A model generated the notes under the pieces. It was not told the DNA's origin. It did not search any database and saw only the letters and a list, made by a program, of their open reading frames with translations. DNA of 38,067 nt. Origin: ChocPot-Mid sp043804925. Its GTDB lineage: Bacteria > Bacteroidota > Ignavibacteria > Kapaibacteriales > UBA2268. Made by a program: the position numbers and the translations under genes. The DNA is taken from NCBI GenBank assembly GCA_043804925.1, contig JAZDIP010000091.1, positions 1-38,067 of the forward strand, written 5' to 3'. How positions within the stretch are numbered: position 1 is the stretch's first letter; each line of letters opens with the position of its first letter. Shown here in pieces: positions 9,457 to 17,511 of the stretch.

Positions 9457-10239
9457 ATGGATTACAAGACAATAATTTTTGAGAAGAAAGAAAAGTATGT
9501 CATCATCACACTTAACCGACCTGATAAGCTCAATGCGTTGAACAAACAGATGTTTGATGATTTGGACGATGCATTTAAAAAAATCGAGTTGGACAGAGAT
9601 GTTAAAGCCCTGATTTTAACCGGTTCAGGTGACAAAGCTTTTGCTGCAGGTGCAGACATTAAGGAATTAAATGAATCTGATGAACGTTCTGGAAAAATCT
9701 TTTCAGAATATGGCTCTTATGTTATGAGAAGATTGGCTGAACTACGAATACCAACAATTGCCGCAATAAATGGTTTTGCACTTGGCGGAGGTTGCGAGTT
9801 GACAATGGCTTGTCACATGAGATTTGCTTCAGAAAAAGCAAAAATGGGACAGCCGGAAGTTAATCTTGGAATTATTCCCGGATACGGTGGGACTCAACGT
9901 CTCCCCCGTTTAGTCGGCACTCCAAAAGCTATGGAACTAATACTTACCGGAAACATGGTTGATGCACAGGAAGCTAAAAGAATTGGATTAGTTAACGAAG
10001 TATTTCCACCGGAAGAACTAATACCAAAGACAATTGCATTCATTGAACTAATACTCTCCAAAGGACCTTTGGCAGTTTCTGCGGCAGTTGATTGCATACT
10101 TGCATCAGAAGAGCTATCTCCTGCAGACGGTTTATTCTACGAATCCCGAATATTTGGAAGAACCTGCGGAACGGCAGACTTCAAAGAAGGATCGACTGCG
10201 TTTTTGGAGAAGAGGAAAGCAAACTTCGTTGGGAGATGA
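9457..10239 (+). CDS. Enoyl-CoA hydratase (crotonase family)
   Basis: A 260-residue cytoplasmic enzyme that adds water across the 2,3 double bond of enoyl-CoA in fatty-acid or butanoate metabolism. The oxyanion-hole segment AFAAGADIKEL (about 61-71), the second segment GFALGGGCELTMACH (about 106-120) and GQPEVNLGIIPGYGGTQRL (131-149) are intact. Both catalytic glutamates are present (E114 and E134), so it should be a hydratase rather than an isomerase-only member. The start is ATG at 9457, chosen because AAGGAGA lies 6 bases upstream; an in-frame TTG 39 bases earlier has no such site. It is the only clear central-metabolism gene here apart from guaA, and no other beta-oxidation genes adjoin it. 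Confidence 0.95.
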   Translation: MDYKTIIFEKKEKYVIITLNRPDKLNALNKQMFDDLDDAFKKIELDRDVKALILTGSGDKAFAAGADIKELNESDERSGKIFSEYGSYVMRRLAELRIPTIAAINGFALGGGCELTMACHMRFASEKAKMGQPEVNLGIIPGYGGTQRLPRLVGTPKAMELILTGNMVDAQEAKRIGLVNEVFPPEELIPKTIAFIELILSKGPLAVSAAVDCILASEELSPADGLFYESRIFGRTCGTADFKEGSTAFLEKRKANFVGR

Positions 10240-10314
10240 GGAATTAGGAATTAGGAATTGGAGAAGTCAGAAGACTGGAAAAAGGAGAAGGGAGAAGGGG
10301 ATTAGGAATTAAGG
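10240..10314 (+). repeat. Purine-rich intergenic repeat (GGAATTA and GGAGAAG words)
   Basis: Immediately after the hydratase stop, the 7-base word GGAATTA is repeated (10240-10259) and returns at 10301-10313. A purine-only stretch built from GGAGAAG and GGGAGAAGGGG lies between. There is no hairpin and no open frame of interest. Base use differs sharply from the AT-rich surroundings. Confidence 0.6.
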
Positions 10315-10349
10315 ATGTTTTAATTCAAAGATTAAAAAAAGGCGTTATC

Positions 10350-12569
10350 ATGAAAAAGTTGATTTTTTTGTTGGTGGTATTGATAAATTCGACATTATTA
10401 TCCCAAGTAAATAAAGCTGATTTGATATGGGAAAAGGGAGGGATTATTCCTTCTGAAATAATTTCCCATTTTTCTATTGATGACATTTATCTTGATTCTT
10501 TAATAGTCTTTTCTAAACAAGATTATTTTTTCATTTATAATATTAAAAGTGGTTACATAATCTATGAAATCGAAAATAATAATGACTTTAAATTGAGTAA
10601 TTATATCTTTTCATTGAATAATAACTTAATCGCTTTAATTGATAGCATGAAGGTAGTTTCGATAATAAATTATCAGACGGGTGAAAAAATAACAGAGTTT
10701 GATTATAAGTATAATATACATTCGTTTAATGAAGATGGAAGTATATTTATTCAAATGAATAATGATGTTATAGAGCTTTATAGCACTTCAACCGGAAAAA
10801 TGCTAAAAAGAGACTCAATTCAAATCAAAAATAATATAAAATTATCTCAGAATGGTAAAATTTTTAGTAGTATACATAAGGATTCTGTTGAATTTTGGTC
10901 AATTGATTCTTTGAAATTATTCAAGAAATATCAATTGGAAGGAAATAATTTTGATAATTTTATTTTATCTACTAATGGTGATTTATTTTCCTATACCGAT
11001 ACAAGTGATAAAATTCATCTTTTGGAAGTTAAATCAGGTAATTATTTAAATTGGTTTTCTCAAATAGATATTGAAGAACAAAAATATTGCCTATCTAAAA
11101 ATCTTGCTTATTTGGCTACTTTAGAAATGTTTGTTGGAGGTTATTATGTAAATGTATATTCTGATTCAAATACTCAGAAATATAAATGTGATATTGATTA
11201 CGATAATATTTCTTTTCTTCCTCAACCATCAATATTTTATCTATCAAACGATGGTTCAATAGCTGTTTTCGATAGGTGTTTTTTATATGGTTGTTCAAGC
11301 AAAATTGAAATGCCAACATTCGCCGGTGAAATATTAGTATTTAACATTCAAAAAAATAGCACGTTATTTAGTTTTCCGGATTTGACTGCAGGTATATCTT
11401 TGGAAGTATTATTTTCAGTAGATGGTAAAAAAATTATGGTACATGGAGCTTCAGGAATAAACTACTTTTTTGATAGCTTTACTGGTAAGTTAACAAATAC
11501 TATGACAAATATTACCAATTCAAAAAGAATTAAAAGTATGTTATTTACACCTGACAATAACCTTTTAATAAATAATATTGATGTTTTATACTTTTACAAT
11601 ATTGAAAGAAGATTTGTGGAAGACAGCATAATTACTAACTCAAATTTCATCAGAAATATTTCATTTTCTCCTTCGGGTGATAAAATTGCATTTAAAGATA
11701 CAATCAGTGTTTATATTTACGACTTATCTAATAAGAAGTTAATTAATATATTTACTCCTGACTCAACCAACATTTCTTTTCGTTATTCCAGTATTTTTAG
11801 ATTTTCAAATGATGGAGATTTTTTAACCATATTCAATCAAAATAAAAAATACTTTAAATATAATATTTCAACGGGCCAAGAAATTTTAAATCAATCATTA
11901 AACTATCAGGGTTCATATATTGAAGATGTATCAAAATATGGTGATTATATTTTATTGTATAATAACGATACTGTCTCATTATTTGATGTAAATAAAGAAG
12001 AAATTGTATACCAGAAAGAATTAGTTCATATATATGAATACAGGTCTGCCAGATTTTTGAATTCAAATTCACATAAACTAATCTTAATAAATGAAACAAA
12101 TAATCCTTTAGATTACGATGAATCAAATTACGTAATAAATCTCGAAACCGGCGAAAGATGCGACTTACCAAGTAGTGAAGGCGATTATATATATCCTTCA
12201 CCGGATGGTGAGCATTTTGCTTATTATTCTTGTCCTGGTAGATACGGATATGGTAGGTTATGTGAAGGCTTTATTACCAATAATGAAGAAAATAAGCATG
12301 CTGCAATTAATTTCAATTTAATCCTGATCCCTAATCCAGTTTACGATATTACTAAAATCAACTTCTACAATGAATATGGAAGAGAAATCCAAATTCAAAT
12401 TTTTAATACTCTGGGTGTCGGACAATTAAATTTAGCAGTAAATGAATTTTTCGACTCCGGTCAGCACAACATACAACTCAGCACTAAAGGCTTACCATCA
12501 GGTATGTATTTTTGTGTTTTAAGAGCAGGAGCAAATGTTCAAACTTCAAAGTTTGTTGTAATGAAATAA
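10350..12569 (+). CDS. Secreted WD40/PQQ-like beta-propeller protein with T9SS sorting domain
   Basis: A 739-residue protein with a signal peptide (about 1-19). A long series of short beta-rich repeats follows, with motifs such as FSPSGDKIAF, FSVDGKKIMVHG, FSNDGDFLTIF and SPDGEHFAYYS, which resemble WD40 or YVTN-type propeller blades. The C-terminal about 80 residues (from LIPNPVYD near 658) form a T9SS type A sorting domain ending in KFVVMK. No enzymatic motif is visible, so binding or surface display is likely. A short ribosome site (AAGGCG) precedes the ATG. The nuclease gene starts 10 bases downstream without a terminator between them, so the three genes 10350-14372 may form one transcript. 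Confidence 0.85.
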   Translation: MKKLIFLLVVLINSTLLSQVNKADLIWEKGGIIPSEIISHFSIDDIYLDSLIVFSKQDYFFIYNIKSGYIIYEIENNNDFKLSNYIFSLNNNLIALIDSMKVVSIINYQTGEKITEFDYKYNIHSFNEDGSIFIQMNNDVIELYSTSTGKMLKRDSIQIKNNIKLSQNGKIFSSIHKDSVEFWSIDSLKLFKKYQLEGNNFDNFILSTNGDLFSYTDTSDKIHLLEVKSGNYLNWFSQIDIEEQKYCLSKNLAYLATLEMFVGGYYVNVYSDSNTQKYKCDIDYDNISFLPQPSIFYLSNDGSIAVFDRCFLYGCSSKIEMPTFAGEILVFNIQKNSTLFSFPDLTAGISLEVLFSVDGKKIMVHGASGINYFFDSFTGKLTNTMTNITNSKRIKSMLFTPDNNLLINNIDVLYFYNIERRFVEDSIITNSNFIRNISFSPSGDKIAFKDTISVYIYDLSNKKLINIFTPDSTNISFRYSSIFRFSNDGDFLTIFNQNKKYFKYNISTGQEILNQSLNYQGSYIEDVSKYGDYILLYNNDTVSLFDVNKEEIVYQKELVHIYEYRSARFLNSNSHKLILINETNNPLDYDESNYVINLETGERCDLPSSEGDYIYPSPDGEHFAYYSCPGRYGYGRLCEGFITNNEENKHAAINFNLILIPNPVYDITKINFYNEYGREIQIQIFNTLGVGQLNLAVNEFFDSGQHNIQLSTKGLPSGMYFCVLRAGANVQTSKFVVMK

Positions 12570-12579
12570 TTTTGAATCA

Positions 12580-13758
12580 ATGAAAACCAAATTGAGAATA
12601 GATAAAAGCTACGTTTTGCTTTTGCAAGACATCAAGCAAAAAGTTAAGAATGCACAGATAAAAGCATCTGTCCGGGTAAATTCCGAACTGATACTTATGT
12701 ATTGGGAACTGGGTGAAGCTATTGCCAAAAAGCAAACCGAATCTAATTGGGGCGATGGATTGATAACTCAATTGAGCAAGGATTTAATAGCTGAATTCCC
12801 CTATATGAAAGGATTTTCAACTTCTAATTTAAAATTTATCAAACAATGGTATTGCTTTTATTCTCAAGGAGATATAATTAGCCAACAACTTGTTAGCCAA
12901 TTACCTTTACTCATAAGCAATATTGACAACAGTAGAATAAGGCAACAAGTTGTTGCACAATTACCGGAAAATTCAAAAAGCCAACAACCTGTTAGCCAAA
13001 TACAATATGAACTAATGGGCTTGTTATCGCAGGTTCCATGGGGACATCATATTCAAATAATAACTAAATGTAAGGATATTGATTCTGCTTTGTTTTATGT
13101 CCTTAAAACAATAGAGAATAGCTGGTCAAGAAGTGTATTGGTTCATCAAATGGAATTAAACCTGTATAAAAGACAAGGCAAATCAATTAACAATTTTGAA
13201 ATTACTTTACCCAAAGCTGATTCAGATATGGCTATTGAACTATTAAAAAGTTCCTATTCGTTAGAATTTTTGAAATTAAGCGAGGAAGCCAAGGAAAAAG
13301 ATTTACAAAATGCTTTACTCGATAATATGACTGCATTTTTAATGGAATTAGGTTATGGCTTTGCATTTCTAGGAAAACAAAAACTGTTAAGTGTAGGTGG
13401 GGATGATTTCTATGTTGATTTGGTTTTCTACCACACAAAATTGCATTGTTATTTCATTGTTGAATTGAAAATAGACAACTTCAAACCGGAGTATGCAGGC
13501 AAACTTAATTTCTATCTGAATGCTTTCAATGCACAGATAAAATCATCGGATGATAATCCAACAATAGGTTTATTGCTTTGTAAGAAAGCAAATAAACTTG
13601 TTGCAGAATATTCACTGAAAAATATGATTAATCCAATGGGTATAAGCGAATATCGTCTGATGGAAGAATTGCCAAAAGATATGAGAAAAGCATTACCAAG
13701 TATTGAGGAAATTGAAAAGGAATTAAAAAATTATAAATTCGTCAGGAGAAAAATATGA
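12580..13758 (+). CDS. YhcG family (DUF1016) PD-(D/E)xK nuclease
   Basis: A 392-residue cytoplasmic protein. The N-terminal DUF1016 helical domain (about 10-100) has LMYWELGEAIA, WGDGLITQLSKDL and GFSTSNLKFIKQWY. The C-terminal nuclease domain (about 235-370) carries FYVDLVFYH and FIVELKIDNF, the D...ExK pattern of this superfamily, followed by EYAGKLNFYLNAF and NPTIGLLLCKK. These signatures are typical of YhcG proteins, putative nucleases often found near restriction or mobile genes. Between the domains (about 101-142) lies a repetitive Gln-rich linker, described as a separate repeat. No ribosome site is seen. The stop overlaps the next gene by 4 bases (ATGA). No methylase or other defence gene is adjacent. 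Confidence 0.92.
   Translation: MKTKLRIDKSYVLLLQDIKQKVKNAQIKASVRVNSELILMYWELGEAIAKKQTESNWGDGLITQLSKDLIAEFPYMKGFSTSNLKFIKQWYCFYSQGDIISQQLVSQLPLLISNIDNSRIRQQVVAQLPENSKSQQPVSQIQYELMGLLSQVPWGHHIQIITKCKDIDSALFYVLKTIENSWSRSVLVHQMELNLYKRQGKSINNFEITLPKADSDMAIELLKSSYSLEFLKLSEEAKEKDLQNALLDNMTAFLMELGYGFAFLGKQKLLSVGGDDFYVDLVFYHTKLHCYFIVELKIDNFKPEYAGKLNFYLNAFNAQIKSSDDNPTIGLLLCKKANKLVAEYSLKNMINPMGISEYRLMEELPKDMRKALPSIEEIEKELKNYKFVRRKI
12880..13003 (+). repeat. Three diverged copies of a 25-bp unit in the nuclease linker
   Basis: AGCCAACAACTTGTTAGCCA (12880-12899), a variant beginning AGGCAACAAGTTGTTGCACA (12940-12959), and AGCCAACAACCTGTTAGCCA (12979-12998) encode SQQLVSQ, RQQVVAQ and SQQPVSQ. The spacing is 60 and 39 bases, in frame. 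This joins the N-terminal and nuclease domains. Confidence 0.75.
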
Positions 13759-14372
13759 AAAAGCACATACTCGTCGCACTTGTTCTGATAACTATCACTA
13801 TCAGCGGTTGTTTGGTACTGAGTTTATATCCGATTTATACCGAGGATACTTTGGTTAAATTGGATGGTTTGGAGGGAACCTGGATGCAGAACGATTCCTC
13901 ATCATGGTCTTTTAAATTGGATACGACTCAGCTTTATAAAGTAACTATTAATGAATTTGAAAGAACAATATCTTCACCGGAAGAAAATTCTTCGGATACA
14001 ACTTTTAAATTTAAAGGAATTAATGAATATAGCGGAGGTTTGACCAAAATTAACGGAGTCTATTTTTTGGATTTACTCCCGGAGAAAATAAATGACTCAA
14101 GCGGTAGTATTCATTCAATTCATTTCATCTATGGTCACAGCATATCGAAATTACAGATGAAAGGTGATTCCTTGTTGATAGTGTTTCTCGATTACGATTG
14201 GATTAATGATTCCAAGAAAAAAATTAAAAAAAGTGTCGGTTATATCAAAAGTGAAAAAAATGCAATATTGACTGCATCAACAAAAGATTTACGAAAATTT
14301 TTATCGAAATTCGCGAATGACACGAATGCATTTCCTGAAAACGATAATTATATGATTAAAGTTAAGAAGTAA
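13755..14372 (+). CDS. Hypothetical lipoprotein
   Basis: A 205-residue protein of unknown function. The N-terminus is a lipoprotein signal: a hydrophobic stretch (about 5-17) ends in the lipobox ITISGC, giving a lipid-modified Cys at 19. The remainder is soluble and beta-rich with LVKLDGLEGTWMQND early on, a wording seen in small envelope lipoproteins that measure out a lipocalin-like barrel. I cannot assign the family. The start ATG overlaps the nuclease stop by 4 bases and has AGGAGA 6 bases upstream, so translation is coupled. Why a surface lipoprotein should be coupled to a nuclease is not clear. Confidence 0.8.
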   Translation: MKKHILVALVLITITISGCLVLSLYPIYTEDTLVKLDGLEGTWMQNDSSSWSFKLDTTQLYKVTINEFERTISSPEENSSDTTFKFKGINEYSGGLTKINGVYFLDLLPEKINDSSGSIHSIHFIYGHSISKLQMKGDSLLIVFLDYDWINDSKKKIKKSVGYIKSEKNAILTASTKDLRKFLSKFANDTNAFPENDNYMIKVKK

Positions 14373-14410
14373 TTAGATGTTAGATGTTAGATTTTAGATG
14401 TTAGATTTTA
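14373..14410 (+). repeat. Short tandem TTAGATG/TTAGATTT repeat
   Basis: Directly after the lipoprotein stop, TTAGATG occurs twice, followed by alternating TTAGATTT and TTAGATG words up to 14410. This is a low-complexity intergenic repeat with no hairpin. Confidence 0.65.
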
Positions 14411-14478
14411 GGAATTAATTATTTATAAAGATTTGTGTATGTTGTGGAATAACTAAGTGTTTATTTCAAAGAAAAATA

Positions 14479-14520
14479 GTTACACAGAGTTACACTGAGA
14501 AGGAACAGAGTTACACAGAG
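14479..14520 (+). repeat. Repeated GTTACACAGAG word in the leader of the Asp-box gene
   Basis: GTTACACAGAG occurs at 14479-14489, with a one-base variant GTTACACTGAG at 14489-14499, and again exactly at 14510-14520. The block ends about 20 bases before the next start codon, so it would be within the mRNA leader if transcription starts upstream. No gene is encoded. Confidence 0.65.
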
Positions 14521-14539
14521 AAATTAAAGGAGAATAAAA

Positions 14540-17323
14540 ATGTTGAAAAGATTTACAATTTTAATAATAGTATTCATAGCTTTTTATAGTTTTTCAAATG
14601 CTCAATTTTTCCCCGATTTGACCGGGAAGAAAGTTGAAGATTTGAATTATTACGATTATAAAAAGGCATTTGACAATTGGGCTAAAAACAATGACCTTTC
14701 AAAAATTAAGGGTTGGAAGTGGTATCAAAGATATTTATGGCAACAAGAGTATCAAATAAATCCCGATGGTTCTTTCCCTGATTTGAGACAAAATGCTGAA
14801 GCTTATGAAGAAATGATGCATCAAAAAAATTCTAAAAAAGAGAAATTGCAAGCCCAATCCGGTTGGATGCCTTTGGGACCATATACAATCGGCAAATCTT
14901 ATGATACGATTTCTGCACATGGTAATGGGAGATTAAATTGCGTTGCATTCCACCCTACCAATCCTGATGTAATGTGGGTTGGGGCTCCGAATGGCGGTGT
15001 CTGGAAAACAGACAATGCCGGGCAAAGCTGGACTCCTTTAACTGATTATCTCCCATCAATTGGTGTCAGCGATATTGCTGTTGACCCGAATAATCCTGAT
15101 GTTTTGTACATTGCTTCAGGTGATATGGATGGTAATTATGCAATTCAATCAGGCTTAGCAATGGGAATTTTTAAATCAACCGATGCAGGAACAACTTGGG
15201 AACCAACAGGATTATCATATACATCAAATACATTTAATTACTCTTTCATAAGAAAAATAATCGTTCATCCCGAAAATTCAAATAATCTTGTTGCTGGTGG
15301 CAGTAGAGGAATTTGGAAATCTTCCGACGCAGGAGAAACATGGACATATATACTTGATTCATTATCTATTTGCGATTTGAAACAAAATCCTGTTGAACCT
15401 AACATATTATTTGCTGCTACGCGATGGTATGGAGCATCAAGAACAGCGGGGATAATAAAATCAACAGATTTTGGTGTTACATGGGAGAATTTAAATTCCG
15501 GAATTCCACCAATAATAAAGGTATCGAGAACTGCAGTAGCTATTTCACCCGTGAATCCTGATTATATCTATGCCTTTGCCGTTAAAACCGAACGTTCAGC
15601 TTTCTATGGAGTATACCGTTCTACTGATGCAGGAGAGAACTGGACAACAAGTTCAACATACGGAGATGTAGAAAACATTATGGGCTGGTATGACGGCGAC
15701 AAAAATGACCCTTGGGGTCAAGGTCTTTATGATGTTACTCTATTATGCGATGTTGAAGATGAAAATAAAATTTATGTAGGTGGTGTTAATGTTTGGGAAT
15801 CTACTGATGGAGGGCAGAGTTGGGATATTGTTACGCTTTGGATGAGAACATTTGGTTCTACAATTCATGCAGACCAGCACTATTCTGTTTACCGACCACT
15901 CGATGGATATTTTTATATCTGTAACGACGGAGGGCTTTACAGGACAAAGAAAATGCAAGCCGGTTCGAAGCAATGGATAACGGATTGGATTGACCGTGCA
16001 AACGAAAACCTTAAACCCGGATGTCCAGGATTTCGATTCCCAACAGAATGGGAAAGCTTAACTGAAGGACTTGCCAATACCGAGCTATATCGTCTTGGAC
16101 TTTGCAGGTATGTTGGGGGATACATTACCGGAGGCAGTCAGGATAACTCCTGCTTTTATTTACGAAATGATGAGTGGTTTAACTATGTAACTAACTATGA
16201 CGGTATGGAAACAATGGTTCATCCCACTAATCCTGATATAATCTATGGTGCTTCTCAAAGTGGAAGATTGTGCAAATCAATTGATGGGAGTAAGACACAA
16301 CTTTGTGATTTAACTGATTCGATAATCAATAAAAATCAGCTTGGAGAATATGCTCATTGGGTTACACCTTTTGCAATGGACCAGAACAATCCTGAAAGTA
16401 TATATGCCGGTTATAGAAATTTATGGAAATCAAATGATGGTGGTATGAGTTGGGAAATGTCTTTCAATCTCGATTCAAATTCAGAGCATTTCGGAAGTAT
16501 TAATATTTTGAAAATCTGCGAAACAAATTCATCAATTATATGTTTTTCAAAACCTCTTCTCGAAAAGTCTCTAGCCCCTCCATACGAACTTTGGATTACG
16601 AGGGATGGCGGTTTGAAATGGGAAAAAATAACGGAGGGTTTACCTCTTGATACTCAGTCAGTTGTCAGCATTGAAATAAATGGAAACCAACCTCATCAAA
16701 TTTGGGTTTCTTTTAGTGGAAGTATTCCTGGAAGTAAGATTTTCAGGTCAGACGATGGTGGTTTTACATGGACAAATGTTTCTTATAATCTTCCGAATAC
16801 CGTTTATTATTCTATTGTTCATCAGGATAATAATCCGAATAATTATGTATATGCAGGAACACACAGAGGAGTTTGGTACATAAATGATAAAATGTCTGAA
16901 TGGGTACTGATGAACGAGAACCTTCCGAATAACACAGTTAATGAACTTGAAATCAGCTATCCTGATAATAAATTGGTTGCTGCAACTTATGGACGGGGTT
17001 TTTGGATGACTGATTTAATCGAAGAATCAATTGGTGTTGATGAAAACATAAATCTAAAGAATATTGAGATGGGAATTACACCTAATCCATCTGACGGCAA
17101 TTTCAAACTGATTTTGAATAATCTTGAAAATATTGAATTAATTAAAAATCTCAATTTAGAAATTGTTGATGTATTAGGCCATGTAGTTCACAAGGAAAAT
17201 TTGAATATAAGTAATACGCAAATAACTCATAATTTGAACCTGAATTTATTAAGCGGACAGTACTACGTAAAGGTATCTTATGGAAATCGGATGAAAGTAA
17301 GGAAATTGGTGGTTAGCAGGTAG
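14540..17323 (+). CDS. Secreted sortilin-like Asp-box propeller protein with T9SS sorting domain
   Basis: A 927-residue protein with a signal peptide (about 1-21, ending SNAQ). After a helical N-terminal region come at least nine Asp-box motifs of the S-x-D-x-G-x-x-W type, for example KTDNAGQSW, KSTDAGTTW, KSSDAGETW, ESTDGGQSW, KSNDGGMSW and RSDDGGFTW. These mark a VPS10/sortilin- or BNR-type beta-propeller, probably two propellers in tandem. The C-terminal about 80 residues (TPNPSDGNF onward) are a T9SS type A sorting domain. Such proteins are common surface or secreted proteins in this phylum, with carbohydrate or protein binding as the usual guess; no catalytic residues are evident. A strong ribosome site (AAAGGAG) lies 7-8 bases before the ATG. 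Confidence 0.88.
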   Translation: MLKRFTILIIVFIAFYSFSNAQFFPDLTGKKVEDLNYYDYKKAFDNWAKNNDLSKIKGWKWYQRYLWQQEYQINPDGSFPDLRQNAEAYEEMMHQKNSKKEKLQAQSGWMPLGPYTIGKSYDTISAHGNGRLNCVAFHPTNPDVMWVGAPNGGVWKTDNAGQSWTPLTDYLPSIGVSDIAVDPNNPDVLYIASGDMDGNYAIQSGLAMGIFKSTDAGTTWEPTGLSYTSNTFNYSFIRKIIVHPENSNNLVAGGSRGIWKSSDAGETWTYILDSLSICDLKQNPVEPNILFAATRWYGASRTAGIIKSTDFGVTWENLNSGIPPIIKVSRTAVAISPVNPDYIYAFAVKTERSAFYGVYRSTDAGENWTTSSTYGDVENIMGWYDGDKNDPWGQGLYDVTLLCDVEDENKIYVGGVNVWESTDGGQSWDIVTLWMRTFGSTIHADQHYSVYRPLDGYFYICNDGGLYRTKKMQAGSKQWITDWIDRANENLKPGCPGFRFPTEWESLTEGLANTELYRLGLCRYVGGYITGGSQDNSCFYLRNDEWFNYVTNYDGMETMVHPTNPDIIYGASQSGRLCKSIDGSKTQLCDLTDSIINKNQLGEYAHWVTPFAMDQNNPESIYAGYRNLWKSNDGGMSWEMSFNLDSNSEHFGSINILKICETNSSIICFSKPLLEKSLAPPYELWITRDGGLKWEKITEGLPLDTQSVVSIEINGNQPHQIWVSFSGSIPGSKIFRSDDGGFTWTNVSYNLPNTVYYSIVHQDNNPNNYVYAGTHRGVWYINDKMSEWVLMNENLPNNTVNELEISYPDNKLVAATYGRGFWMTDLIEESIGVDENINLKNIEMGITPNPSDGNFKLILNNLENIELIKNLNLEIVDVLGHVVHKENLNISNTQITHNLNLNLLSGQYYVKVSYGNRMKVRKLVVSR

Positions 17324-17332
17324 TTTGTAGGG

Positions 17333-17400
17333 GTTTATGGTTTAGGGTTTAGGGTTTAGGGTTTAGGGTTTAGGGTTTAGGGTTTAGGGTTTAGGGTTTA
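17333..17400 (+). repeat. Telomere-like (TTTAGGG)8 tandem repeat
   Basis: Eight perfect copies of TTTAGGG run from 17341 to 17396, with a partial ninth to 17400 and a degenerate copy (GTTTATGG) just before. The repeat begins 9 bases after the stop of the Asp-box gene. The unit equals the plant-type telomere heptamer, but the context is plainly a bacterial intergenic gap between two convergent T9SS genes. Copy number would be expected to vary by slippage. Confidence 0.95.
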
Positions 17401-17450
17401 TTGGGTAGAAAAGATTATTCACTTTTCACTTTTTTTATTCACTAAAAAGT

Positions 17451-17490
17451 CATCCTGAGCTTGTCGAAGGATGCTTACAAGCTCAGGATG
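17451..17490. repeat. REP-like inverted repeat, likely bidirectional terminator
   Basis: CATCCTGAGCTTGT (17451-17464) and its exact reverse complement ACAAGCTCAGGATG (17477-17490) flank a 12-base loop. The left arm continues into TCGAAGGATG, giving a second nested palindrome with a CATCCT/AGGATG stem. From memory, this CCTGAGCTTGTCGAAGG palindrome is scattered in intergenic regions of many unrelated bacteria. It lies between convergent genes, where it could stop transcription from both sides. Confidence 0.85.
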
Positions 17491-17511
17491 GTAAAGTTGA
17501 TAATATTTTTA

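Noticed and set aside
10088..10312. A 74-codon frame over the end of the hydratase gene and the purine repeat
   Set aside because: The first part is out of frame with a conserved enzyme, and the tail is translation of a simple repeat.
146..13758. A defence island suggested by an integrase and a YhcG nuclease
   Set aside because: They are 11 kb apart with envelope and metabolic genes between them, and no methylase, helicase, toxin or other defence gene is seen.
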